62,765 nt of DNA from Flavobacteriaceae bacterium. Its GTDB lineage: Bacteria; Bacteroidota; Bacteroidia; Flavobacteriales; Flavobacteriaceae. The stretch spans positions 1 to 62,765 of the forward strand of contig JABSPM010000007.1 of the NCBI GenBank assembly GCA_013215095.1, given 5' to 3'. The notes beneath the pieces are model-generated. The model was given only the letters and a program-made list of their open reading frames with translations, had not been told where the DNA came from and made no database searches. The first letter of the stretch is position 1; each line of letters starts with the position of its first letter. This document shows, piece after piece, positions 51,689 through 59,296 of the stretch. The position numbers were made by a program, and so were the translations under genes.

Positions 51689-52108
51689 ATGAAAACCATG
51701 ACACTATATAGACCAATAGGTGAAAAAGAGTTAATTCTTATAGCAGAGAGCGGATTCAAAGCATACCCGCCAAGATTGGAATGGCAACCTATATTTTACC
51801 CTGTACTCAACGAAAAATATGCCTGTGAAATTGCAGAGCAATGGAATACATAAGATGATTTTGGCAATTATCTGGGCTTTGTTACAAAGTTTGAGGTAAA
51901 ACAAGAAACATTTCTAAAATATAAAATTGAAAATGTAGGTGGTCCGCATCATAATGAATTTTGGGTGCCAGCTGAAGATCTAGAATGTTTTAATAAAACT
52001 ATTATTGGAACTATAGAAATTATAAGAGTCTTTATTGGAGAAAAATTTAAAAGAACAGAGAGTAATTATGTTCAGCATATAATTAAAGCACTAAAAAATG
52101 AAAATTAA
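51689..52108 (+). pseudogene. 'ADP-ribosylation/crystallin J1' family gene interrupted by one stop codon
   Basis: The frame reads TLYRPIGEKELILIAESGFK then AYPPRLEWQPIFYPVLNEKY and AEQWNT, then TAA (51851-51853), then DDFGNYLGFVTKFEVKQETF, GGPHHNEFWVPAEDLECFNK and IIGTIEII to TAA at 52106-52108. Both halves align without a gap to the family of about 140 aa usually named ADP-ribosylation/crystallin J1 and often found next to ADP-ribosylglycohydrolases. The stop stands where homologues have lysine, so one A-to-T change is enough. It still overlaps the macrodomain start by 11 bases, as an intact operon gene would. Recent loss, sequencing error or readthrough remain open. Confidence 0.8.
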
Positions 52109-52613
52109 TATTATCAAAGGAGACATCACTAAAATAAAAGTAGATATTATTGTAAATGCAGCTAATACCTCCTTATTAGGTGGCGGTGGTGTAGATGGTG
52201 CGATACATAAGAGAGGCGGTAAAGCTATTTTGGATGAATGCATTAAGATTAGAAATAAGCAAGGGGGATGCAAGACAGGTGAAGCTGTTATAACAACGGC
52301 AGGTTTATTGCATGCCAAACATGTAATACATACAGTTGGACCTGTATGGAACGATGGTTATAATGAAGAGGAAAAGTATTTAGAACATTGCTATAGAAAT
52401 AGTATGAAGCTCGCCAGAGCACAAAAGGCTACAAGTATTACATTTCCAAACATCAGTACAGGAATTTATAGATTTCCAAAATACAAAGCAGCAAAAATAG
52501 CAATACATACTGTGAAAAATCACCCGTATGTAACTGAGGTTTTATTTCTTTGCTATGATGAAGAAAATTATAGAATTTATAAAGATATTTTAAATGAAAA
52601 CAAACGTACATAA
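52098..52613 (+). CDS. macrodomain ADP-ribose hydrolase (YmdB-like)
   Basis: 171 aa, one intact macrodomain. KINIIKGDITKIKVDIIVNAANTSLLGGGGVDGAIH carries the NAAN and catalytic GGGGVDGAI loops (about 19-38), and FPNISTGIYRFP near 115 is the phosphate loop. It hydrolyses O-acetyl-ADP-ribose and mono-ADP-ribosyl-aspartate or -glutamate. It overlaps the ADP-ribosylglycohydrolase gene by 20 bases. Confidence 0.94.
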   Translation: MKINIIKGDITKIKVDIIVNAANTSLLGGGGVDGAIHKRGGKAILDECIKIRNKQGGCKTGEAVITTAGLLHAKHVIHTVGPVWNDGYNEEEKYLEHCYRNSMKLARAQKATSITFPNISTGIYRFPKYKAAKIAIHTVKNHPYVTEVLFLCYDEENYRIYKDILNENKRT

Positions 52614-53556
52614 TGCATTATTTGGTTTAGCCATAGGTGATGCCTTAGGGGTTCCTGTAGAATTTAAAACTAGGGCATATCTAAAACAATTTCCTGTAAA
52701 AACAATGATGGCTTATGGAACACATCATCAACCAAAAGGGACATGGAGTGATGATAGTTCTTTAGCATTTTGTTTGGCAGAAACTTTAAGCGAAAATTAT
52801 GATATTAATGCTGTCGGTCAAAAATTTGTACAATGGAAAGATGAACAAATTTGGACACCACACGGAAAGGTATTCGATATAGGCATACAAACGCGCTCTG
52901 CTATTACATATCTAAGTCATATTTTTAGAAAGTCTGACTATGACGCTATAACCTATTTAAAATATGAAACTGATGAATACACTAACGGCAATGGTGCACT
53001 AATGCGAATTTTACCACTGTTGTTTTATATTAAAAATAAATCCATAGACGAACAATTTGATATCATTAAGGAAGTCTCATCGTTAACTCATGGTCATATA
53101 AGAAGTGCTCTTTCGTGTCTTATTTATTTGAAATTAGCCGAACATATTGTGAATGGTTTATCACTAGAAAAAGCGTATAATGCAACTAGAATAATCATAA
53201 AAGAGTTCTTCTGTGATAATAAAATATCTGATTATGAGGTAAATATGTTTTCAAGACTAGTGGATTATGATATTTCCTTATTAGATGAAAACCAAATTAA
53301 GTCAAGTGGCTACGTTTTACATACGTTAGAAGCAAGTTTTTGGTGTTTGCTTAATTCAAAGTCTTATGAAGAGACCGTTTTAAAGGCTGTTAATCTCGGT
53401 GAAGATACAGACACTACAGGAGCCGTTACTGGCGGATTGGGAGGTTTGGTTTATGGTTATGAAGCTATACCGAATGAATGGATTAATGCATTGGCTCGTA
53501 AAGATGATATAACAAATTTGTGTGATAAATTGTATAATAACCTAAAAAGAAACTAA
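52594..53556 (+). CDS. ADP-ribosylglycohydrolase (DraG/ARH type)
   Basis: 320 aa, intact. The two magnesium-binding signatures are present: GTWSDDSSLAFCLAE (about 47-61) and NLGEDTDTTGAVTGGLGGLVYG (about 267-288). Opening NALFGLAIGDALGVPVEF is also typical. It removes ADP-ribose from arginine, serine or other targets, and complements the macrodomain encoded just before it. Confidence 0.93.
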   Translation: MKTNVHNALFGLAIGDALGVPVEFKTRAYLKQFPVKTMMAYGTHHQPKGTWSDDSSLAFCLAETLSENYDINAVGQKFVQWKDEQIWTPHGKVFDIGIQTRSAITYLSHIFRKSDYDAITYLKYETDEYTNGNGALMRILPLLFYIKNKSIDEQFDIIKEVSSLTHGHIRSALSCLIYLKLAEHIVNGLSLEKAYNATRIIIKEFFCDNKISDYEVNMFSRLVDYDISLLDENQIKSSGYVLHTLEASFWCLLNSKSYEETVLKAVNLGEDTDTTGAVTGGLGGLVYGYEAIPNEWINALARKDDITNLCDKLYNNLKRN

Positions 53557-53771
53557 ACATACATTACTATTCTTAAGTATTATTTGAAATATGGCAATGT
53601 ATTAAAGAACTAGGTTTGTTATTGGATGTAAGTGATATTTCAAGGTGTTATGACCAAGAAAATGTAGATGATAAAATCAAAATATTGTTAAAATAACACA
53701 GTTTAAAAATACATTTATATGAGCAAATATCTTAAAGATGTTTTGAGTTGCTTTACAATAAATTAAAGAAA
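53557..53771 (+). other. short gap with a possible coding remnant
   Basis: After the glycohydrolase stop, one frame stays open from about 53580 to TAA at 53693-53695, including CIKELGLLLDVSDISRCYDQ then ENVDDKIKILLK, and looks like a protein tail without its start. I do not recognise it. It suggests a gene was lost between the glycohydrolase and the second macrodomain. Confidence 0.4.
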
Positions 53772-54244
53772 ATGGAAATTAATTATATAAAAGGTGATGT
53801 AACATCACCACAGACAAAAGGAATAAAGATTATAGCGCATATTTGTAATGATATTGGTGGATGGGACAAAGGTTTTGTATTGACAGTATCCAAACGCTGA
53901 AAAACACCAGAAGCGGCTTATAGGCAATGGTGTAGAAATATAACAATAAATATTTTCAGTTAGGTAATATTGACATGGTTCAGGCTGAAAAGGACATGTA
54001 TGTCTCCAATATATTGGTACAGCGAGGAATAAAAGCAGGAAGTAACGGGCTAACTATTAGATACGAAGTCATTGAAAAATGTTTATAAAAATTAGCTATA
54101 GAAGCTAAAACACTAGACGCATCCGTGCGCATGCCAAGAATAGGTTGCGGCTTAGCTGGCGGAAACTGGAACACCATAGAGCCGATAATTTATAAAACAC
54201 TCATAGCAAACGGTATTGAAACCGTTGTGTATGATTATGATTGA
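53772..54244 (+). pseudogene. broken second macrodomain gene (Poa1/ALC1-like)
   Basis: Starts EINYIKGDVTSPQTKGIKII then AHICNDIGGWDKGFVLTVSKR, then TGA (at 53898-53900) where homologues have Trp, then KTPEAAYRQW, after which frames shift. The later part reads QLGNIDMVQAEKDMYVSNIL, RGIKAGSNGLTIRYEVIEKC, another stop, then LDASVRMPRIGCGLAGGNWN and IEPIIYKTLIANGIETVVYD. The match is to the ADP-ribose-1''-phosphate phosphatase type of macrodomain, the natural follow-up to KptA. At least two stops and one frameshift: not functional. Confidence 0.85.
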
Positions 54245-54256
54245 AAATAGTACAAT
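54239..54256 (+). repeat. 18-bp direct repeat, copy 2
   Basis: Identical to 51579-51596. It spans the last codons of the macrodomain pseudogene and the A of the kptA start codon. Confidence 0.7.
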
Positions 54257-54800
54257 GACATTGGAATATAAAAAACGAATCAGCAAATTTTTAAGTCTGA
54301 TTTTAAGACATCAACCCGAAACCATCAATCTAGATTTAGATGGAAATGGTTGGGCATTGGTTAGTGATATTTTAGCAAATAAGACCTTGAAATTTACAAT
54401 GGCCGAACTTGACGAAGTTGTGCAAACCAATTCCAAAAAACGATTCTCATTCAATGAGGACAAAACAAAAATAAGAGCCAATCAAGGTCATTCATTAACA
54501 ACCATTGATTTGGATTTAAAAACACAAAGTCCACCCGAATTCTTATACCATGGAACGGTTGCAAAGTTTATAGATGCCATTAAGAAGGTTGGTCTACAAA
54601 AGATGAACAGGCAACATGTACATTTAAGTAAAGACCAAGAAACAGCAACCCAGGTAGGAAGCCGTAGAGGAAAACCAGTTGTGCTATCTGTTAGGGCAGA
54701 GCAAATGGAAAGTCAAGGATTTAAATTTTATGTGTCTGAAAACGGAGTTTGGTTAACTGATACTGTCCCACCTGAGTTTATAGTCTTTAAAAAAGCATAA
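54255..54800 (+). CDS. kptA: RNA 2'-phosphotransferase KptA/Tpt1
   Basis: 181 aa from ATG 54255 (TLEYKKRISKFLSLIL); ATG 54237 six codons up overlaps the pseudogene stop and is possible. The four catalytic residues of the family are in place: Arg/His in LRHQPE, KKRFSF and RANQGHS, HVHLSKD, and GSRRGKPVVLSVR; the end NGVWLTDTVPPEFI is canonical. It transfers an RNA 2'-phosphate to NAD, giving ADP-ribose 1''-2'' cyclic phosphate and nicotinamide. Some members ADP-ribosylate RNA or DNA ends. Bacteria lack the matching tRNA splicing, so its substrate is unclear. Confidence 0.94.
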   Translation: MTLEYKKRISKFLSLILRHQPETINLDLDGNGWALVSDILANKTLKFTMAELDEVVQTNSKKRFSFNEDKTKIRANQGHSLTTIDLDLKTQSPPEFLYHGTVAKFIDAIKKVGLQKMNRQHVHLSKDQETATQVGSRRGKPVVLSVRAEQMESQGFKFYVSENGVWLTDTVPPEFIVFKKA

Positions 54801-55030
54801 AGGTCTTACTATAATTCTTTATTGTGAGTTGAGCATTTTATCTTTTTTAAATTATTTAAATACTGAATTTCTAGGATGTGAAATAGAGTTTTAAAATATA
54901 ATTTGCCAATATTCAATAAAAACAAAATTAGCTTTTCTGTTTCATTCTTCATTAAGGCAGCAAATAAATCGCTTGTTTATGCCCTAAAATACGTACTTTG
55001 CAAGGGCCCCAGGTTTAAACGTTATAAATT

Positions 55031-55762
55031 ATGAGTAAACGAACATTAGTTATAGGAGACATACATGGTGGTTTAAAAGCCTTAGTTGAAGTATTAGAAA
55101 ACGCTAATGTAACCACAAATGATATGCTTATTTTTCTTGGTGATTATGTAGATGGTTGGAGCGAATCTGCAGAAACTATTGAATATTTAATTGAACTTTC
55201 GGAAAAACAAGAATGCATATTTATTTTAGGAAATCATGATTTATGGTGTGGACTATGGCTTGAAAAAGGAGTTACAAACCCTATTTGGTTAGCTCATGGA
55301 GGTCAAGAAACGATTCAAAGTTATATAAAAAGTGGGCTGTTAACTAGTAATAAACATAAGCAGTTTTTTAAAGGCTTAAAAAATTATTTCATTGATAAAG
55401 ATAATAGGTTATTCATACATGCAGGCTTTACATCAATGCATGGTGTTGAAAAAGAGTATAATAAAAATGATTATTATTGGGATAGAACCCTTTGGGAAGC
55501 AGCGAGAATTCTGAAAGAAGTTAATGAGGAAAAAAGAGGTGAAATAGAAACGCGTTTAGGCTTATATAAAGAAATTTATATAGGCCATACACCTACTACC
55601 AATTACGGAATTAATCAACCAATGCATGCTATTAATCTTTGGAATCTCGATACGGGAGCTGCTTTTAAAGGAAAGCTAACGATATTAGATATCCACACTA
55701 AAGAATTTTGGCAAAGTAAGCGGTTACCACTATTATATCCCAATGAAAAAGGAAGGAACTAA
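55031..55762 (+). CDS. calcineurin-like metallophosphoesterase (PPP/ApaH-like)
   Basis: 243 aa. Metal-binding motifs in order: GDIHGG (about 8-13), GDYVDG (about 37-42), GNHD (about 67-70) and the later His in IYIGHTPTTNYG near 185 with HAGFTSMHGVE. Family members cut phosphoprotein, Ap4A or RNA-cap phosphates. Placed 230 bp after kptA and in the same direction, it may remove a phosphate made in that pathway, but a separate unit is as likely. Confidence 0.88.
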   Translation: MSKRTLVIGDIHGGLKALVEVLENANVTTNDMLIFLGDYVDGWSESAETIEYLIELSEKQECIFILGNHDLWCGLWLEKGVTNPIWLAHGGQETIQSYIKSGLLTSNKHKQFFKGLKNYFIDKDNRLFIHAGFTSMHGVEKEYNKNDYYWDRTLWEAARILKEVNEEKRGEIETRLGLYKEIYIGHTPTTNYGINQPMHAINLWNLDTGAAFKGKLTILDIHTKEFWQSKRLPLLYPNEKGRN

Positions 55763-55857
55763 CTTGTTAAAAATTTCGCCTATTTCGTAGGTTTTTGGCA
55801 ACACTTCAGATTATGCGCTTCTGGCAGAATGGGAAGACTTTTAACAGCGCACAGATT

Positions 55858-56150
55858 TTATTCAATTAATGCTTTTTTATGATAATTTAATAAAAATATT
55901 GCTAAAGCTAGAAACCAAATTCCAAACCAATAATCAAGGAAGGTATTGCAGAGAAATATTGAATATACATTCCAAGAATTGCAAATAAAACACCTATAAT
56001 CCCTGTGATTTTTAGGAATAAAATGGAAAATCTATTTTGATTCGGTATTATCATAGCTAATACAAAAAAAGCTATCATTGGAAGCAAAAAACTAATGTCT
56101 TTGATAATTAAGTGTATAAATAAAATGATTTCAACATTTTTATTATTTTA
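55858..56150 (-). pseudogene. remnant of a small membrane protein gene
   Basis: On the minus strand one frame reads LIIKDISFLLPMIAFFVLAM then NRFSILFLKITGIIGVLFAI and AIPSLIIGLEFGF, and a second frame takes over with WFGIWFLALAIFLLNYHKKA. The two overlap in sense at a one-base slip. About three hydrophobic segments. Family unknown. Confidence 0.5.
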
Positions 56151-56159
56151 TAAAAGTAA

Positions 56160-56614
56160 CCCGAAAATTATAGTATTTTCTGTTATATCTATTGTATATC
56201 ATAAACTAATAGGAGATATTCCAGATGTAGACTTTACTATTAGTATAGCTAAAACGTTGAGAACTCAATTTGTAGATCGATTATAGTCTCTGAGCTTAGA
56301 CAAAGGATTTAGTTCTAAAGAAAGCATTGCGCTACTTGAACAAATTATTCCCCAAGGCAATACTCAAACAAAAAGGTAAGCCTAGTAAAGCCCGACTAGA
56401 AATAGAAAGGGATAAGGACTTTAAAGAATTGAATAATGCACATCAATCTGTAGAATCCAATATCAAGACTTATACAAATGTAGATACAAGGGGAAAGAAA
56501 ACTTTAAGAAATACCTTTCTCTAGCTGCACTATTGCATAATCTTCATCGATTAGGAAACTTGATAAAGCAACAACGCATCAAGAAAAAGCAAAAAGTTAG
56601 GCCTAAATCAGCTT
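56160..56614 (+). pseudogene. decayed IS transposase, C-terminal half (ISNCY-like)
   Basis: Three frames together give LDKGFSSKESIALLEQIIPQ, KQKGKPSKARLEIERDKDFK then ELNNAHQSVESNI, and LSLAALLHNLHRLGNLIKQQ, which in order match the C-terminal half of an ISNCY-like DDE transposase (DKGF...LNNAH..VESNI...YNLHRLGNL). Several stops and frameshifts, no N-terminal half. Confidence 0.65.
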
Positions 56615-56769
56615 AAGAGTAATAATGAAGAAGTGAAAAGTAGTATGCTAATGGCATTGTTATGTCTAAAAAGTAGGGTTTTAGCAAAAAAAGCAGCATT
56701 CTGACCCTACAAATTACTTTTTGAATCATCACATTGAAATTTCAAGGAATTTTCAATTCAGAATGATAT

Positions 56770-57338
56770 TGGGGGAAGGAGATTTTTAACCCAAAATTGA
56801 AAAATTACTTCTTTACGACCAGACACTAATTTATTACTTTTATAGATATTTATAAAATGACATAAGTCAAATGTTTTATTAAACGTTTTTTCTAATGAAA
56901 GTAAATCAACTAGATGGCTTTCAACTGTAATACCTAGAGTCTTTTTTGTGAAGTCTATATTACTAAAATATTTATTTACTGCACCAAATAGGATAGTGGG
57001 TTTTTTGATAACTTAATCTATTGTTCAGACTTTTGTTATTCGCTACGCCAAAAGCCAGAATAATATCGGTGTTGTTGTTTAATAATTTTTGATAATGTTG
57101 CTCTGCAGTTTTAAGATTAAAATTGTTGACTAGAATATTTTCACTTGGAAAATTAATTATGTCATCTTTACCTCTAAAACAGTTTTTATTTGGTTTTGTA
57201 GTTTTAGTAGTAGCGGTTCTAATTTTTCGGTTTTTTTATCTCTAAGAGTTCCAATATTATAGTTTTGCTTTTGTGAAACTATGGTAGTTACAAAAAACAA
57301 GCAAATGAATGCGATGAAATGTTTTTGATTTTATTCAT
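56770..57338 (-). pseudogene. decayed exported substrate-binding-like protein
   Basis: From ATG 57338 on the minus strand: FIAFICLFFVTTIVSQKQNY (signal peptide), KKTEKLEPLLLKLQNQIKTV, INFPSENILVNNFNLKTAEQ, LLNNNTDIILAFGVANNK and, after more shifts, KPTILFGAVNKYFSNIDFTK and LVDLLSLEKTFNKTFDL. This is the pattern of the ABC-type substrate-binding-like protein that flavobacteria carry beside TolC-type efflux genes. At least three frameshifts and an internal deletion. Confidence 0.55.
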
Positions 57339-57437
57339 ATTATTGAAATATAAAACTGAGAGATAGTAATTTTTAATCTGTAAAAACTACTTTATTGTTA
57401 TTTTAATAAGTGAATTTTTACTTAAAAAGCTGTAAAA

Positions 57438-57770
57438 TTATTCCTTCATCCACTCAAGAGTTTTTGACATAAAGCCAGCTTTTATAGTAACCAAAAGTAG
57501 ATTGCCGCTATCTTTTAAAGTAGCGTCAAACCACTTTTTTTTCTTAGGGCTATATAACTTTGCATTCCATTTATCATTATTAGAAATAATGTCCTTTAGC
57601 AATAGGGTTCCTGCTTCTAAATTATCTGAAGATATTACCTTTCCTTCACTTCCTTTAATTTCTAATTTGGTATTGCCTTCTCCCAAATCCCAAACACCAG
57701 AAATATTATCTTGTGCAGTCATTGGAAATGTTGAGAGTAGGATGCAAATTGTAAATACGATTGTTTTCAT
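57438..57770 (-). CDS. exported DUF2147-like protein
   Basis: 110 aa with a signal peptide (1-19, ending TAQDN). The mature part SGVWDLGEGNTKLEIKGSEG...WNAKLYSPKKKKWFDATLKD resembles the small DUF2147 beta-barrel fold, ending KTLEWMKE. Frame, signal peptide and codon use look intact although it lies in a decaying region. It would follow the broken outer-membrane and substrate-binding genes in direction. Function unknown. Confidence 0.72.
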   Translation of the reverse strand: MKTIVFTICILLSTFPMTAQDNISGVWDLGEGNTKLEIKGSEGKVISSDNLEAGTLLLKDIISNNDKWNAKLYSPKKKKWFDATLKDSGNLLLVTIKAGFMSKTLEWMKE

Positions 57771-57799
57771 TTTTTTTGCTGTTTTTTTTATTAATAAAA

Positions 57800-57945
57800 T
57801 ATGTAAGCTATAGACATTCCTAGATTGGAGGATTGTATTTTGGCACCAAAATTACTGGTAACTGTAACGTTATCTGTTATACTTTCTACATCAAGTCTAT
57901 TTATATCCTCAATAGAAGCGACTAGTATTTCATTTTAGTTGCTTT
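57800..57945 (-). pseudogene. C-terminal piece of an outer-membrane beta-barrel protein
   Basis: On the minus strand about 48 codons read EILVASIEDINRLDVESITD then NVTVTSNFGAKIQSSNLGMS and IAYIFY before the stop, with the terminal aromatic residue typical of outer-membrane barrels. No start codon or upstream barrel remains. It lies 30 bp before the DUF2147-like gene. Confidence 0.45.
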
Positions 57946-58500
57946 TTCAATATGCCAAATATAAACAAAGTGTACAAGACATTGCAATATATAAATATAC
58001 AATTGTAACTCTCAACAAATGTTGATAATTATTCTATGTATGGAATTGATTTTATGAAAGTAGGATAGAAAGATTAAAGTACATTTTTCCAGATGTAGCG
58101 TTAGCAAAACGGCCTTAGAAAACTTTGGTCAAAACAGGAGGTAAAATAATTGATCCAGTGAATCAATTATTTTGACTGCCAGATGATGCGGCTGTAAATG
58201 AGCGTACATATTTTAGAGGGTTAGTATACAAATTCTTAATATTTCCAGAGTTTAAAGTTAGTACAAAACAATGTTAATGAGTTACAATATTTTCTATAAT
58301 ATAGCGATTGAGACGTACATTGTTCCTCCAACGCGCCAGCTCGCTGCTGCACTAAAAATGCACTTTGGGTGCATTTTCTTAACATTGTGCCCGTATGCAA
58401 CCTTGAAATCGAAGATTCATGAATTCCTTTAAAAAGAAAATATAAATGCATGAGTAATTTTTGTTTAGCTCATTAACTCTTATTGTTTTTTAAAGGAATT
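57946..58500. other. decayed stretch with a GC-rich hairpin patch
   Basis: On the plus strand 58060-58250 carries a broken frame (ERLKYIFPDVALAKRP, then TLVKTGGKIIDPVNQLF, then LPDDAAVNERTYFRGLVYKF) split by stops, from a family I cannot name. 58320-58400 is GC-rich against its surroundings and holds a 9-bp perfect hairpin (58355-58363 with 58369-58377). Confidence 0.45.
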
Positions 58501-58506
58501 CGTGAA
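58416..58506. repeat. 21-bp inverted repeat with 49-bp spacer
   Basis: 58416-58436 and the reverse complement of 58486-58506 agree in 19 of 21 positions, around GAATTCCTTTAAAAA. It is in non-coding DNA beside the GC-rich patch, and may mark the ends of a very small mobile element or a large hairpin. Confidence 0.6.
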
Positions 58507-59142
58507 CCTCCAAAGTCGGTTTCTTTTGCATCAAGAAAAAAAGATATGCAAGCTCTAAAAATGTTGAATAATTGCATAATTTAAACAAGTGTATAGAAAT
58601 TTTAGAGCATGGATTTAGCTAGGGGAAATTTTATACTCTTGTGACAAGTTGACGAGAATCGCTTAAAATTTTTTTTAACGTACATTTTATCGAATGCGCG
58701 ATTTTTAATAAGAGCAAAAAGGTTAGCTTTTATTTTGGGGTTGGCAAGCGATGAATAATTGTGTGTAAAATAAATTGCCAGAGTAATTTGATTTTATAAA
58801 ACAATCGAGCGCATAGGCAGCGGCAATTTTACATAGCGTCTAATTATAGCTACAAACAGCAGAATGTTTATTATTTAGTACTAAACCCAAGGAGCCAAAT
58901 GTTTAATGACCCAAGTTCCAATTATTCTAATGAAACGAATGATACTTTATATTACATGAAGTACTGCTTTGAATTTTTTTTAATATACTAAGGTCATAAT
59001 GAAGTTAATAAAAGTGGAACTACAATATTCTTATAATAAAGTTGATTAAATATTGATATATACATTATAATTATTCTATTTTACATAATATAAATTATAG
59101 TACAAATACATAGTAATTTCTGTACAGCCGTTTTTCAGGCTA
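58507..59142. other. gene-free stretch
   Basis: About 640 bases with no supported gene and stops in all frames. A short GC-richer patch (58805-58830) recalls the one at 58320. Nothing else recognised. Confidence 0.4.
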
Positions 59143-59197
59143 TTTAGCATAATATCAGATATAACGTCTTTAGACTTATATCTGATATTATGTTAAA
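59143..59197. repeat. long near-perfect palindrome
   Basis: 59148-59164 and 59176-59192 are 17-bp perfect inverted arms around an 11-base loop; pairing continues outward to 59143/59197 with one G-T pair, giving a 22-bp stem. No T run follows, so a simple terminator is unlikely, though it lies 100 bases past the stop of the leftward gene. Confidence 0.75.
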
Positions 59198-59296
59198 AGA
59201 AATTACGGCTTAATAAGAAGTTCTAGGTTTATTTGATAGCTATAATTATTATGTGAAATATCACAGAAGCATTAACTTAAGCATGGTATATATACT

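Noticed and set aside
53557-55030. A toxin-antitoxin pair or ADP-ribosyltransferase toxin within the island
   Set aside because: I looked for DarT-like or other toxin motifs on both strands; only macrodomain and KptA sequences are visible.
58320-58400. Possible integron attC site
   Set aside because: The flanking sequences do not meet the RYYYAAC / GTTRRRY core rules and no integrase gene is in the window.
58236-58451. 71-codon minus-strand frame over the GC-rich patch (HTGTMLRKCTQSAFLVQQRA...)
   Set aside because: It covers the hairpin and half of the inverted repeat; the peptide looks like translated non-coding repeat DNA rather than a protein.
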